The translations under genes were made by a program, and so were the position numbers. A stretch of 64,000 nucleotides of DNA from an uncultured Sphingomonadaceae bacterium. Its GTDB lineage: Bacteria; Pseudomonadota; Alphaproteobacteria; Sphingomonadales; Sphingomonadaceae. Of the stretch, positions 45,567 through 55,718 are shown in pieces; positions within the stretch are counted from its first letter, which is position 1; each line of letters opens with the position of its first letter. The notes below the pieces were generated by a model. The model had not been told where the DNA came from and did not search any database. It was given only the letters and a program-made list of their open reading frames with translations. Location: NCBI GenBank assembly GCA_938050045.1, contig CALLJS010000010.1, positions 62,001-126,000 of the forward strand, written 5' to 3'.

Positions 45567-46972
45567 TGAAGGGTGTTCCCACCGATATTGGTACTATTCA
45601 TTTTGTTGGTATAGGCGGCATTGGCATGTCTGGTATTGCCGAGGTTATGCATAATTTAGGGTATAAAGTCCAAGGCAGCGATATAGCCGAGGGCTATGTT
45701 GTCGCGGGTTTGCGGGCCAAGGGCATAGCGGTTAATATCGGCCATAATGCTGAAAATTTAGGCGATGCGGCGGTTGTCGTTACATCTACTGCGGTAAAAC
45801 GCGGTAATCCTGAAGTTGAGGCTGCGTTAGAAAATCGTGTACCCTTAGTACGCCGGGCTGAAATGCTTGCTGAATTAATGCGGCTTAAAAATACAATTGC
45901 GGTAGCGGGGACGCATGGCAAGACCACAACAACTTCGATGATAGCGGCCATGCTAGACTATGGCGGGATTGATCCTACAGTTATAAATGGCGGTATCATC
46001 AATAGCTATGGATCGAATGCCCGTTTGGGTGATAGCGATTGGATGGTTGTTGAGGCTGATGAGAGCGATGGCAGTTTCCTGCGCTTAGATGGAACATTGG
46101 CCGTCGTGACCAATATCGACCCAGAGCATTTGGAGCATTATGGTGATTTTGATGCGATCAAAAAAGCTTTTGTAGAATTTGTCGAAAATGTGCCTTTTTA
46201 TGGTGCGGCCATCATGTGTTTGGATCATCCTGAAGTACAAGCTATCTTGCCCAAGATACGGGATCGTAGAATTATCACTTATGGTTTTTCTGCGCAGGCG
46301 GATATTCGCGGTGATAATGTAACGCCCACCCCTGGCGGGAATCGTTTTGACGTTATTATCGTTGAGCGCGATGGGGCTTCGCGGCGTATAGAGGGTATTG
46401 AGCTGCCGATGCCGGGCCGTCATAATGTTCAAAATGCTATTTCCGCTATCGCAGTTGGCCTTGAAATGGGCTTGTCGGATGAGCAAATTAAAAATGGATT
46501 TAGCAGTTTTGGAGGTGTCAAACGCCGCTTTACAAAGGTTGGCGAAGTTTATGGCGTTACAATAATTGATGATTATGGCCATCACCCTGTAGAGATTAAG
46601 GCGGTGTTGTCGGCGGCGCGCGAAGGCGTAAAGGGGCGTGTTATCGCCGTCGCGCAACCTCATAGATTCACGCGATTGCGCGATCATATGGATGATTTTC
46701 AACAAGCATTTAATGACGCAGATATAGTATATGTCTCTCCTGTTTATGTAGCGGGTGAAGAACCAATAGCTGGGATTGATTCAGAAGCCTTGGTGGCAGG
46801 ATTGAAAAGACGAGGGCATCGCAATGCCGATACTGTTGCCGATGCAGCAGATTTAGCACAGAAATTATCTGATATTGTTGAAGCTGGCGATATGGTGGTT
46901 TGTCTGGGTGCTGGTGATATTACCAAATGGGCCGCTGGGATTGCGGATGCGATAAAGGATATTCGCGGATAA
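45566..46972 (+). CDS. murC: UDP-MurNAc:L-alanine ligase MurC
   Basis: The 468-residue ligase has the N-terminal [25 protein letters not shown] loop [12 protein letters not shown] (about 113-124) and [15 protein letters not shown] and [17 protein letters not shown] in the second half. It adds L-Ala to UDP-MurNAc. It overlaps murG by one base and murB by one (TAATG both times). Confidence 0.98.
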   Translation: MKGVPTDIGTIHFVGIGGIGMSGIAEVMHNLGYKVQGSDIAEGYVVAGLRAKGIAVNIGHNAENLGDAAVVVTSTAVKRGNPEVEAALENRVPLVRRAEMLAELMRLKNTIAVAGTHGKTTTTSMIAAMLDYGGIDPTVINGGIINSYGSNARLGDSDWMVVEADESDGSFLRLDGTLAVVTNIDPEHLEHYGDFDAIKKAFVEFVENVPFYGAAIMCLDHPEVQAILPKIRDRRIITYGFSAQADIRGDNVTPTPGGNRFDVIIVERDGASRRIEGIELPMPGRHNVQNAISAIAVGLEMGLSDEQIKNGFSSFGGVKRRFTKVGEVYGVTIIDDYGHHPVEIKAVLSAAREGVKGRVIAVAQPHRFTRLRDHMDDFQQAFNDADIVYVSPVYVAGEEPIAGIDSEALVAGLKRRGHRNADTVADAADLAQKLSDIVEAGDMVVCLGAGDITKWAAGIADAIKDIRG

Positions 46973-47871
46973 TGAATGCACTTCCTGCTATTCCCAACAT
47001 TAATGGTAAAGTAGAAGCCAATAGCAATCTAGCGAAATTTATATGGTTTCGAACGGGCGGGCCTGCGCAATATTTGGTGCGCCCTGAGAGCGTAGACGCA
47101 TTGTCGCAATTTTTGGAAAATTTAGATGCGAATATTCCTGTCATGGCCATTGGTGTGGGTTCTAATATGATAGTGCGCGATGGCGGCGTAGATGGCGTTG
47201 TTTTTCGTTTGCCCAAATCCATGGGTAAAGTAGAAATTTTAGCGGATAATAAAATGCGCAGCGGCGGCGCAGCTATGGGTATCTCATTGGCGAGTGCGGC
47301 GCGAGATGCTGGGATAGCGGGCCTAGAGTTTCAGCGCGGGATACCTGGTACGGTTGGCGGCGCTGTGCGCATGAATGCGGGGGCTTATGGCGATGAGACT
47401 GCGGATATATTGGTACAAGCGACCTTGGTATTGCGCAGCGGCGAGATTGTAACATGGGCCAAAGATGATTTTGAATATCGCTATCGCCATAGCGCTGTTC
47501 CCAAAGACGCAGTAATTGTCGAAGCTATATTCCAAGGGAGGGCTGGTGATCGGATTGAAATTGGCGCAAAGATGGATAAAATAGCCGCCGATAGAGAGGC
47601 ATCGCAGCCGCTGCGCTGCCGCACTGGCGGCTCGACATTCAAAAACCCAGAAGGTCATAAGGCTTGGGAGTTGGTGGATGCAGCGGGATGCAGGGGGCTG
47701 CAATTTGGCGATGCTCAAGTGTCCGAAAAACATACCAATTTCCTGCTCAACCTTGGTGATGCGACTTCGGCCGATATAGAAGCGTTGGGCGAAGAAGTGC
47801 GCCGCCGCGTATATCAACATTCGGGCGTATCGCTAGAATGGGAAGTACAGCGCGTTGGGAATAAGGACTAA
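46972..47871 (+). CDS. murB: UDP-N-acetylenolpyruvoylglucosamine reductase MurB
   Basis: The 299-residue flavoprotein has FIWFRTGGPAQYLVRPE, VIAIGVGSNMIVRDGGV-type FAD site (AIGVGSNMIVRDGG), EFQRGIPGTVGGAVRMNAGAYG and CRTGGSTFKNPEG; the last contains the catalytic Ser of type II MurB enzymes. It reduces enolpyruvyl-UDP-GlcNAc to UDP-MurNAc. ATG 46972 overlaps the murC stop. Confidence 0.97.
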   Translation: MNALPAIPNINGKVEANSNLAKFIWFRTGGPAQYLVRPESVDALSQFLENLDANIPVMAIGVGSNMIVRDGGVDGVVFRLPKSMGKVEILADNKMRSGGAAMGISLASAARDAGIAGLEFQRGIPGTVGGAVRMNAGAYGDETADILVQATLVLRSGEIVTWAKDDFEYRYRHSAVPKDAVIVEAIFQGRAGDRIEIGAKMDKIAADREASQPLRCRTGGSTFKNPEGHKAWELVDAAGCRGLQFGDAQVSEKHTNFLLNLGDATSADIEALGEEVRRRVYQHSGVSLEWEVQRVGNKD

Positions 47872-47873
47872 TC

Positions 47874-48806
47874 ATGGATAAATTGCATGTGGCTGTATTG
47901 ATGGGTGGATGGTCTGCAGAACGCTCTGTATCGCTTATGAGCGGAGAGGGCGTTGCATCTGCATTGGAAGAGCGCGGGCATATAGTATCGCGCATAGATA
48001 TGGATCGTAATTTGGCGATGGTGCTGAATGAACTGCGTCCTGATGTTGTATTTAATGCGCTCCATGGTTGTCCTGGCGAAGATGGCTCTGTTCAAGGGCT
48101 GCTCGACCTAATGCAAATTCCATATACGCATAGCGGGATGGTAACTTCGGTTATTGCTATTGATAAAGAGCTTACCAAACAATGCCTTGTCCCCGAAGGC
48201 GTGCCCATGCCCAAAGGTAAAATTATTGAGAGTAAAAGTCTTTATGAGAGCGATCCTTTACCGCGTCCTTATGTGCTGAAACCAATTAATGAAGGCTCTT
48301 CCGTTGGCGTTGCTATTGTTCATGTGGACAGCGATTTTGGGTCTCCGATTGTTCCGCAAAGCAAAGGCCCTTGGCAAGAATTTGAGACCTTGCTTGCAGA
48401 GCCTTTCATCAAAGGGCGTGAGCTTACTTGTGCGGTGCTTGGCGCGCGCGCATTATGCGTAACCGAGCTTGTTCCAAAAAATGATTTTTATGATTTTGAT
48501 GCAAAATATACCGATGGCATGACCGATCATATCTGTCCTGCAGAGATACCAACAGACATAAAAGAATATGTGATGGAGCTTGCGCTTCTGTCGCATCAAA
48601 AATTAGGATGTAAAGGTGTGTCTCGAACTGACTTTAGATGGGATGATGCGCTAGGCAAAGACGGTGTCTTTGTGCTAGAGACTAATACGCAACCTGGTAT
48701 GACGCCGTTAAGCTTAGTACCAGAACAAGCGAGACAAATGGGTATTTCTTATGGCGAATTAGTCGAAGCCATTATCGGAGAGGCGCTATGGCCGGATCAA
48801 CAATAA
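47874..48806 (+). CDS. ddl: D-alanine-D-alanine ligase
   Basis: The 310-residue ATP-grasp enzyme has VLMGGWSAERSVSLMSG, FNALHGCPGEDGSVQGLLDL, YVLKPINEGSSVGV, SRTDFRWDD and the metal-binding end ETNTQPGMTPLSLVPEQA. It joins two D-Ala for MurF. It lies two bases after murB and its 3' end overlaps ftsQ by 19 bases. Confidence 0.97.
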   Translation: MDKLHVAVLMGGWSAERSVSLMSGEGVASALEERGHIVSRIDMDRNLAMVLNELRPDVVFNALHGCPGEDGSVQGLLDLMQIPYTHSGMVTSVIAIDKELTKQCLVPEGVPMPKGKIIESKSLYESDPLPRPYVLKPINEGSSVGVAIVHVDSDFGSPIVPQSKGPWQEFETLLAEPFIKGRELTCAVLGARALCVTELVPKNDFYDFDAKYTDGMTDHICPAEIPTDIKEYVMELALLSHQKLGCKGVSRTDFRWDDALGKDGVFVLETNTQPGMTPLSLVPEQARQMGISYGELVEAIIGEALWPDQQ

Positions 48807-49723
48807 AGCGCGGTTCTAAACCCAAGCAGGCAAGAAAGAGTGCTACGAAGTCCACTAAGACTGCGAAACCAAGAGCAAAACGCAAGGTCAGACGCTTGTC
48901 ATGGTTTGATAAATTTCTTCGTTCTTTGCCGATTACCGAGGCCAATTTACAAAAAATATTTACGGCTTCAATATTTGCGATTTTATTTTTTTCAATTATC
49001 ATTATCGCCAATGCTATGGGGATTCCCAAGCAAGCCTATGCCCAATATGCTAAATGGTCAGCGAAAGTGGGTTTTGAAGTAAAGAGCGTCGAAATTTTGC
49101 GGATGAAAGAGGTCGATGAACTAAAAGTTTATAATATGATTTTTCAATCCGAAGACCTTTCTATGCCTATGATTGATATTGATAAGATTAGAGCAGATAT
49201 TATCCAAAATGGTTGGGTAGAAGATGTTCGTGTTACGCGCCGTTTGCCCGATACATTGGTTGTCGAGGTGGTTGAGCGGCAACCTACGGCAGTCTGGCAG
49301 CAGGATGGTAAATATTCATTGGTTGATAAAAATGGCATCGTTTTGGAAGATGTCGAAGAACCTAATTATCTTGGGTTACCGCTGATAGTTGGCAAGGATG
49401 CCAATGATAAAATCAGTAATTTAGATGCCTTACTCAATGAAGCACCTGCGCTGAAACCGCAAGTCATTGGCGCAAAATGGGTTGGCAATAGACGTTGGGA
49501 TATTATCTTCAAAACAGGAGAAACATTATCTTTACCAGAAGGCGAAAAACTTGCTGCCGACGCGCTTCTTAATTTTGCCAAAATGGATGGTATTAATCGA
49601 TTATTGGATAGAGATATTGTACGCATAGATTTTAGAGACCCTAAGCGCGCTTATCTGCAAATGAAAAGTAAAGCGGCTAAGCAAGAGAGATTGAACAGTG
49701 TTGATAGCGGCGGTGCAATATGA
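48788..49723 (+). CDS. ftsQ: Cell division protein FtsQ
   Basis: The 311-residue protein has a very basic cytoplasmic N terminus (KRGSKPKQARKSATKSTK and onward), one membrane helix (about 58-78), a POTRA domain (VEILRMKEVDELKVYNMI to about 155) and the FtsQ domain starting RRLPDTLVVEVVERQPTAVW. It connects FtsL/FtsB to the divisome. It overlaps ddl at its start and ftsA at its end (ATGA). Confidence 0.95.
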   Translation: MAGSTIKRGSKPKQARKSATKSTKTAKPRAKRKVRRLSWFDKFLRSLPITEANLQKIFTASIFAILFFSIIIIANAMGIPKQAYAQYAKWSAKVGFEVKSVEILRMKEVDELKVYNMIFQSEDLSMPMIDIDKIRADIIQNGWVEDVRVTRRLPDTLVVEVVERQPTAVWQQDGKYSLVDKNGIVLEDVEEPNYLGLPLIVGKDANDKISNLDALLNEAPALKPQVIGAKWVGNRRWDIIFKTGETLSLPEGEKLAADALLNFAKMDGINRLLDRDIVRIDFRDPKRAYLQMKSKAAKQERLNSVDSGGAI

Positions 49724-50979
49724 ATACCGCGCACGTAGAAAAAATTATTTCTGCCATTGATATTGGGTCTTCTAAGGTTTGCACAATTATAGCAGGGCAA
49801 ACCGATACAGGCGAATTGATAGTATTGGGTTCGGGGCAGCGCGAGAGTAAAGGCATAAAACGTGGATATATTACTGATATAGAAAAATGTGAATTGACGG
49901 TGCGCAATGCCGTTGAGCAGGCTGAGCGATTGGCCAGTTTGAATATTGATAAGATCATTGTCGGTTTATCAGCCGGCGGATTAGATAGCGCGTTGCGGCC
50001 AGTTGAGATTGAACTGGGTGGTAATCGCGTAGAGCAGCATGATATTGACGAATTGCTCTATGCTGGCCGCAGTAATTTTGATGTAAATGGTAAAACAATT
50101 TTGCATGCGCAGCCTACTTTATATAGTTTAGATGGTGCGGGCGGTGTCCCCAATCCAGTTGGCCTGCACGCTGATTTGCTTAGCGTTGATGTTCATTTTT
50201 TAATGGCCGACCCATCTCCTGTAAGAAATTTAGAAAGCACAGTTCGGGCCGCGCATTTAGAGCCATCTGCTATTGTAGCAACGCCTCTGGCAACGGGCTT
50301 ATCATGCTTGACCAATGAAGAGCGAGATTTGGGCGTGGCTCTTGTTGAAATCGGAGCTTCGGTTACAAATGTGTCAGTATTTATTGGCGGTATTTTGGTC
50401 GGGCTAAATACGATCCAAATGGGAGGTCATGATATAACCGATGAGATTGCATCGACTTTTGGGCTAAGACGCACGCAGGCTGAGCGTTTGAAATGCTATC
50501 ATGGTTCAGCATTATCCTCACCGCGCGATAATCAGGATATGTTAGAAATTGATGATAGCGATGATATATTGGACAATCAACCCAAGCCGCGTGTTACAAA
50601 GGCCCAGCTTAATGCAATTATTTGCCAAAAATTGGATCAGCTTATTTCTGAAATTGGTACTTCTCTTAGAGGTATGGGGTTTGTCTCTTCTCGCGGTGGT
50701 CAAATTGTGATTACGGGCGGAAGCGCGGAATTATCTGGGATAGCAGATTATATGCAATCTGCATTAGGCCGCATGGTGCGCATTGGCTCGCCAGCTTCTA
50801 TCTCGGGTTTGCCCGATGCTCATAAGGGGCCAGCATTTACATCTTTAGTTGGTTTGATCCAATATGCAGTATCGGAACAGTATGAATTAAATATGTCTCA
50901 TCAACTCGATAATGAATATGGTGGTGCTTCTCAATCTTTGCTACAGCGCATAATCAGTGCATTTAAGGATAATTTTTGA
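49720..50979 (+). CDS. ftsA: Cell division protein FtsA
   Basis: The 419-residue actin-like ATPase has ISAIDIGSSKVCTIIAG (phosphate 1 motif), the SHS2 domain insert (about 85-160), LVEIGASVTNVSVF (phosphate 2) and VITGGSAELSGIADYM (adenosine motif). A hydrophilic insert near 260-285 (DNQDMLEIDDSDDILDNQPK) lies in the second half, and the membrane-anchoring amphipathic end SLLQRIISAFKDNF is clear. It tethers FtsZ to the membrane. Confidence 0.97.
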   Translation: MNTAHVEKIISAIDIGSSKVCTIIAGQTDTGELIVLGSGQRESKGIKRGYITDIEKCELTVRNAVEQAERLASLNIDKIIVGLSAGGLDSALRPVEIELGGNRVEQHDIDELLYAGRSNFDVNGKTILHAQPTLYSLDGAGGVPNPVGLHADLLSVDVHFLMADPSPVRNLESTVRAAHLEPSAIVATPLATGLSCLTNEERDLGVALVEIGASVTNVSVFIGGILVGLNTIQMGGHDITDEIASTFGLRRTQAERLKCYHGSALSSPRDNQDMLEIDDSDDILDNQPKPRVTKAQLNAIICQKLDQLISEIGTSLRGMGFVSSRGGQIVITGGSAELSGIADYMQSALGRMVRIGSPASISGLPDAHKGPAFTSLVGLIQYAVSEQYELNMSHQLDNEYGGASQSLLQRIISAFKDNF

Positions 50980-51092
50980 ATATATTATTATGCTCTAAAT
51001 ATAGTAAGTTAATTTTTTTTTTGTTTTGACTATAAGAATGTGTATTAACGGTATAAAATAATAGTGCCACATTTGGCAGGGGGAATAAGTAA

Positions 51093-52613
51093 ATGAGTAT
51101 TAATATCGGTCCACCAGTTGTAGATGAACTGAAACCTAAAATTGCTGTTATAGGCTGTGGTGGTGCTGGCGGTAACGCTGTTGCAAATATGATAAAAGCG
51201 CAAGTAGAAGGCGTAGATTTTATAATCACCAATACCGATGCTCAGGCGTTAAATTCATCTCCTGCGGAATTTCGCATTCAGCTTGGACCTGAAATCACGC
51301 AAGGTCTTGGTGCGGGTTCTCGTCCAGAAGTTGGCCGCGCAGCAGCAGAGGAAACCATCGAACAAGTTAAGGCTGCTATCGAAGGTTGTCACATGGTGTT
51401 TATTGCTGCTGGTATGGGCGGCGGTACAGGTACAGGGGCGGCTCCAGTTATTGCCGAAGCGGCACGTGAAATGAATATTTTGACCGTTGGCGTTGTTACC
51501 AAGCCGTTTCTTTTTGAGGGTTCTCGGCGGATGCGCAGTGCTGATGCTGGTATCGAAGAATTACAAAAGCATGTCGATACTTTGATTGTCATTCCAAACC
51601 AAAATCTATTCTTGGTGGCTAATCCCAATACGACGTTCAAAGAAGCATTTTTGCTTGCTGATGAAGTGTTACAGCAAGGCGTTCGTGGTATTACGGATTT
51701 GATGGTGATGCCTGGTTTGATTAACTTGGACTTTGCCGATGTTCGTTCTGTTATGCATGAGATGGGCAAAGCCATGATGGGTACAGGCGAGGCTGAAGGA
51801 GATGGACGCGCTCTTGAGGCGGCGGAAAAAGCCATTGCAAACCCATTGCTTGATGGTGTTTCTATGAAAGGTGCTAGAGGTGTTATTGTCTCTATCACTG
51901 GCGGCGATGATATGCGCTTAATGGAAGTAGACGAAGCCGCTAATCACATCCGAGAATTGGTTGACCCAGATGCGAATATTATTTGGGGAAGCGCGTTTAA
52001 TGATAATTTAGACGGTAAAATTCGTGTGTCAGTTGTGGCAACAGGTATCGATAATGATATTCCAACTACGCCAACCAGAACGCATAATTTTGATAGGCAA
52101 GAATCAGCATCACAAAATAAATCATCTTATTTATTTGGTGGTTCTGCTTCAGATAGCAAATCATCATCTGATACCGCTGTTGCATCGGATAGCGATGCAG
52201 TGCCTAAAATAAAAGTTGCTTCTGAAACAGCAGAAGAGAAAGTCGACTCGCCTCAGTCTGCAAAGCCAGCATTTTCTGTGCCAAGCTTTTCATCGACGAA
52301 AGATGAGCCTAAAGAAGATTTAGCATCTTTATCGGATGAAAAAGCCCCTGATCAAGAAGCCCCCTTGGAATTGTCCGAGGCCTCTGATGATGTGATGGAT
52401 TTGGATGATAGCGTCAAAGAAGTCGACAATGACATATCGGATGACGCTCCAAAAATTGCAAGCGGTGGCGGAACATTGTTTGAGAGAATGTCTAATCTTT
52501 CGCGCGGAATGGGCCGAGATAAAGGCGATTCAAATGAATCGGTAGAAGAAACCGAAGAAAGCTCGGATGGCTTAAATATTCCTCGATTTTTGGACCGCCA
52601 AAGCAATAATTAA
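51093..52613 (+). CDS. ftsZ: Cell division GTPase FtsZ
   Basis: The 506-residue tubulin homologue has the GTP-binding [11 protein letters not shown] (20-30) and the tubulin signature GGGTGTG at about 110-116. The conserved core ends near 325; then a long Ser/Asp/Glu-rich linker of about 170 residues, typical of alphaproteobacteria, leads to the C-terminal peptide NIPRFLDRQ that binds FtsA. Unlike the rest of the cluster it is separated from ftsA by 113 AT-rich bases and has its own strong ribosome site (CAGGGGG), so it may also have its own promoter. Confidence 0.98.
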   Translation: MSINIGPPVVDELKPKIAVIGCGGAGGNAVANMIKAQVEGVDFIITNTDAQALNSSPAEFRIQLGPEITQGLGAGSRPEVGRAAAEETIEQVKAAIEGCHMVFIAAGMGGGTGTGAAPVIAEAAREMNILTVGVVTKPFLFEGSRRMRSADAGIEELQKHVDTLIVIPNQNLFLVANPNTTFKEAFLLADEVLQQGVRGITDLMVMPGLINLDFADVRSVMHEMGKAMMGTGEAEGDGRALEAAEKAIANPLLDGVSMKGARGVIVSITGGDDMRLMEVDEAANHIRELVDPDANIIWGSAFNDNLDGKIRVSVVATGIDNDIPTTPTRTHNFDRQESASQNKSSYLFGGSASDSKSSSDTAVASDSDAVPKIKVASETAEEKVDSPQSAKPAFSVPSFSSTKDEPKEDLASLSDEKAPDQEAPLELSEASDDVMDLDDSVKEVDNDISDDAPKIASGGGTLFERMSNLSRGMGRDKGDSNESVEETEESSDGLNIPRFLDRQSNN

Positions 52614-52745
52614 ATCTTATTATAGATATATTGCCAATGCGTTGATAAAGATGATCGTACTCAATTTGACGATTGATAAGAACAATTGGTCTTTTTCATC
52701 AACTTAATGTTTGCGATTTTTTCAATTAAGCTGCAATTAGAAGTA

Positions 52746-54539
52746 ATGAAATGTAAAACCATTGCTATTGCTGGAAAGTCAATTTCTCTTGCTGTGCTGA
52801 TATGCTGTGCTTTGCATGCAAAAGCGACTCTTGCCCAAGCAAATGACACAGATATTGTCAATGAACCACAAGCGGCTGATGATTTGAGGGCGGCCATTTT
52901 GCGAATTGGCAAAAGCCCTACCGATAGCAATGCTCTTTATGATGCTGGGGATGCCAGCTTGCGAGTGGGAGATGCTATAGTAGCATTAGATTTTTTCACC
53001 CGTGCTGATCGTTTAACGCCTAATTCGAGTCGTATAAAATCGGGTATGGCAAAGGCTCAGCTTGCTCTTAAAAATCCTATAGAGGCATTGCGCTTGTTCG
53101 AAGTCGCCAGCGCATTGGGGGCATCACTGCGTGACATTGCATTTGATAGAGGTTTGGCTTTTGACTTGGTCGGTAATTTTAGCCGCGCTCAACAAGATTA
53201 TGCTGTTGCATCATCAACTTTAGCAAGCAATGAGCTGACCATAAGGCAGGCTATTTCTTTTTCTTTATCTGGAAATCACGAATATGCGGATAGCCTATTG
53301 CTGCCGCTCTTAAGAGCCAATGATGCTTCTGCTTGGCGTGCCAGAGCATTTTTATTGGCTGCAAGGGGAAAAGATAAAGAATCTTTCAAAATAGCCCAAG
53401 GTTTTTTGAGCAACAAAGATGCTCAAAATTTACGTCCCTATCTTAAGTCCATGGATAAATTAACAGGAGCGCAACAAGCCGCTGCTGTGCATTTTGGGCA
53501 TTTTCCAACCTCTAATCAGATCGGCAAAGATAGCGATAATATTCGCATAGCCTCTCAAAGCTCGCAAAGTTTAGCGCAAGCACTCAATGCTAATCGTTTG
53601 CAGCCCAGTGGTGATCCTTTGGGCTTAAAAAGATTGAACAAGAAAGAAGCTCTTCCTAAAATAAAAGCGTCTGGCCAAGAAGATGTTCAACCCAATATTA
53701 GATTAAGCCGTTTGTCCATTGTCGATGACCCTAAGATTAGAATATCGGGTTTGTCTGCGACACAATTATCGGAAATAAAATCCTCTAATATTTCTACTAT
53801 TCAACGGCCTGAGCAAACCACTGCATCTGCATCTGCATCTGAATCTGCATCTGTATCTTCGGGCGTTATAGCGAGTACGGCTCAAAAACCAGCGATTACC
53901 GATAGTGTTCAAGCTTTGCCACCAATGGAAATAGCATCTTCAGCAACGACAGATAAGGGGCAGGCATCGACACTTAAAATTAGCAATAATGATGAAACTA
54001 GTAGCGCGAGCGCGGTGGTTTTTGAAGACGCTGCAGTTACAGCTCCTGCTAATAAAGAATTAGATCTTCGGCAATTCATACAAGCCATTGAAGTTTCCGG
54101 TGAAGATAATAAGAAAATTGAAGCTGTTGATTTAGCGAGTATTAAAGAAGAGCAGCGCATTAAACGTCAAGAACAGAAAAGAGCTTTGGCACTCAAGCAA
54201 GCCAAAGATAGAGAAAAGGCCGCCGCTCGAAAAAAACGCGACAAAGAACAAAAAGCCGAGGCAGAGAAGAATAAGGCACGCTATTGGGTTCAAATTGCCA
54301 CGGGCAGGGATATTAATGCTCTAAAATATGATTATCGGCGAATTTCGCGCAAGCAATCAGAGTTATTTTCTGGTATATCAGCACTAACATCCAAATGGGG
54401 CAGAACAAACCGCTTGGTTGTTGGACCATTTGATAATTTAAGTGCCGCTAAGAAATTTGAATCAGGCTATCGCAAGGGCGGCGGTGATGGATTTGTGTGG
54501 CGTAGTGGCAATGGCACTATTGTAACACCGTTAAAATGA
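52746..54539 (+). CDS. TPR- and SPOR-domain exported protein
   Basis: Start ATG 52746 gives a signal peptide (MKCKTIAIAGKSISLAVLICC, cleavage near ATLAQA). The 597-residue product has tetratricopeptide-like helices (about 35-240: ADDLRAAILRIGKSPTDSNALYDAG, AIVALDFFTRADRLTPNSSR, EALRLFEVASALG), a long low-complexity Ser/Ala/Lys region, a charged coiled segment (RIKRQEQKRALALKQAKDRE) and a C-terminal SPOR domain (RYWVQIATGRD to FVWRSGNGTIV). An ATG at 52686 would add 20 residues. SPOR and proximity to ftsZ suggest a division-site role; this is inference. Confidence 0.85.
   Translation: MKCKTIAIAGKSISLAVLICCALHAKATLAQANDTDIVNEPQAADDLRAAILRIGKSPTDSNALYDAGDASLRVGDAIVALDFFTRADRLTPNSSRIKSGMAKAQLALKNPIEALRLFEVASALGASLRDIAFDRGLAFDLVGNFSRAQQDYAVASSTLASNELTIRQAISFSLSGNHEYADSLLLPLLRANDASAWRARAFLLAARGKDKESFKIAQGFLSNKDAQNLRPYLKSMDKLTGAQQAAAVHFGHFPTSNQIGKDSDNIRIASQSSQSLAQALNANRLQPSGDPLGLKRLNKKEALPKIKASGQEDVQPNIRLSRLSIVDDPKIRISGLSATQLSEIKSSNISTIQRPEQTTASASASESASVSSGVIASTAQKPAITDSVQALPPMEIASSATTDKGQASTLKISNNDETSSASAVVFEDAAVTAPANKELDLRQFIQAIEVSGEDNKKIEAVDLASIKEEQRIKRQEQKRALALKQAKDREKAAARKKRDKEQKAEAEKNKARYWVQIATGRDINALKYDYRRISRKQSELFSGISALTSKWGRTNRLVVGPFDNLSAAKKFESGYRKGGGDGFVWRSGNGTIVTPLK
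53823..53858 (+). repeat. Hexameric microrepeat in the TPR/SPOR gene
   Basis: Six hexamers based on GCATCT (four exact, two with one change) encode an Ala-Ser/Glu-Ser/Val-Ser run in the low-complexity linker. Copy changes would keep the frame. Confidence 0.8.
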
Positions 54540-54550
54540 GGGAATCCTCT

Positions 54551-55687
54551 ATGGCTCATAAGGCCAGTTTTGCTAGTTTCCCACACAAGAGTGTAGGGCG
54601 TTTATTTACCGAGAATGAGAGTGAGATTCGCGGGCCTCGCAATATGTTTCAACGCGACCGTGATCGTATCATCCATTCAATTTCATTCAGAAGGCTGCGT
54701 CATAAAACGCAGGTCTTTATAGCTCCCGATGGCGATCATTATAGGGTGCGATTGACCCACAGCTTAGAAGTTGCGCAAATAGGTAGGACGATTGCGAGAG
54801 CACTTCATCTTGATGAGGACTTAACCGAGGCTTTGTGCCTTGCGCATGATATTGGACATCCTCCTTTTGGACATGCGGGAGAAGATGCTCTAAACGGCGC
54901 GCTTCAGTCTTTTGGAGGGTTTGATCATAATGCGCAAACATTGCGCAATTTAATGATTATAGAAAAGCCTTACCCTTTATGGCGCGGTTTAAATCTGAGC
55001 TGGGAATTGCTTGAGGGTTTGGCCAAGCATAATGGGCCCATTGCAGAGCCGTCATGGGCCTTAGAAGAATTGGATGAAATAGCCGATTTCCGGCTTTCGA
55101 CTTGGCCATCATTAGAAGCTCAAATCGCCGCTGTTGCTGATGATATTGCCTATGACAACCACGATATTGATGATGGGATACGCGCTGGCTTGTTGACGAT
55201 AGAGCAATTATGCGAATTACCATTTATTCGATCGCGCTGGGATCAAATAAATAAACAATATGCGGGGCATGATAGAGGGCAATTAATATTTGAACTCATT
55301 CGCCAACAAATTGGTATCATGGTTAATGATGTTATCGCCGCGACATCGGCGCGTTTGGAAAAGTCAGCGGTTGAGAGAGTAGATGATGTGCGCAATGCAG
55401 GATTTATGATCGGCGGGTTTTCCGAAGAAATGGCCGAACAAGAGCGTATTCTTAAGAAATTTATGTATGAAAATCTCTATCATCATAAAGCGCAATTGTC
55501 GGAGGCGAATAAAGCTCATGACATTATCGCGAAGCTCTATCACGCCTATGATAGAGAGCCGCGAAAAATGCCAGAGGATTGGCTCAAAAATTTGCCAGAT
55601 TCCCAGCCGCAAAAGGCGCGGCATATTTGCGATTTTATTGCTGGCATGACAGATCGTTACGCACAAAATTGCTTTCGTAAATTATAA
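54551..55687 (+). CDS. dgt: dGTP triphosphohydrolase-like protein (HD family)
   Basis: The 378-residue protein has FQRDRDRIIHSISFRRLRHKTQVF, the HD motif RLTHSLEVAQIGRTIA with CLAHDIGHPPFGHAGEDAL (about 85-103), and a third Asp in DDIAYDNHDIDDGI. It hydrolyses dNTPs to nucleosides and triphosphate; bacterial members of this short group often need a second dNTP as activator. I chose ATG 54551 with GGGA at 54540-54543; ATG 54536, overlapping the upstream stop, adds five residues. Confidence 0.9.
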   Translation: MAHKASFASFPHKSVGRLFTENESEIRGPRNMFQRDRDRIIHSISFRRLRHKTQVFIAPDGDHYRVRLTHSLEVAQIGRTIARALHLDEDLTEALCLAHDIGHPPFGHAGEDALNGALQSFGGFDHNAQTLRNLMIIEKPYPLWRGLNLSWELLEGLAKHNGPIAEPSWALEELDEIADFRLSTWPSLEAQIAAVADDIAYDNHDIDDGIRAGLLTIEQLCELPFIRSRWDQINKQYAGHDRGQLIFELIRQQIGIMVNDVIAATSARLEKSAVERVDDVRNAGFMIGGFSEEMAEQERILKKFMYENLYHHKAQLSEANKAHDIIAKLYHAYDREPRKMPEDWLKNLPDSQPQKARHICDFIAGMTDRYAQNCFRKL

Positions 55688-55718
55688 AATTTATTGTCAT
55701 ATTGTGGGATGAATTAAC

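Noticed and set aside
46085-46705. Open frame of about 206 codons antisense to murC
   Set aside because: It lies wholly within murC, lacks a ribosome site, and its translation has no domain pattern; an ordinary shadow of biased codon use.
51026-51057. TTGACT and TATAAA before ftsZ look like a sigma-70 promoter
   Set aside because: The spacer is 20 bases, longer than functional promoters normally tolerate; not listed as a feature.
53823-53858. Short tandem repeats considered as a CRISPR-like array
   Set aside because: Six-base units without spacers encode a Ser/Ala linker; no cas genes are present in the window.
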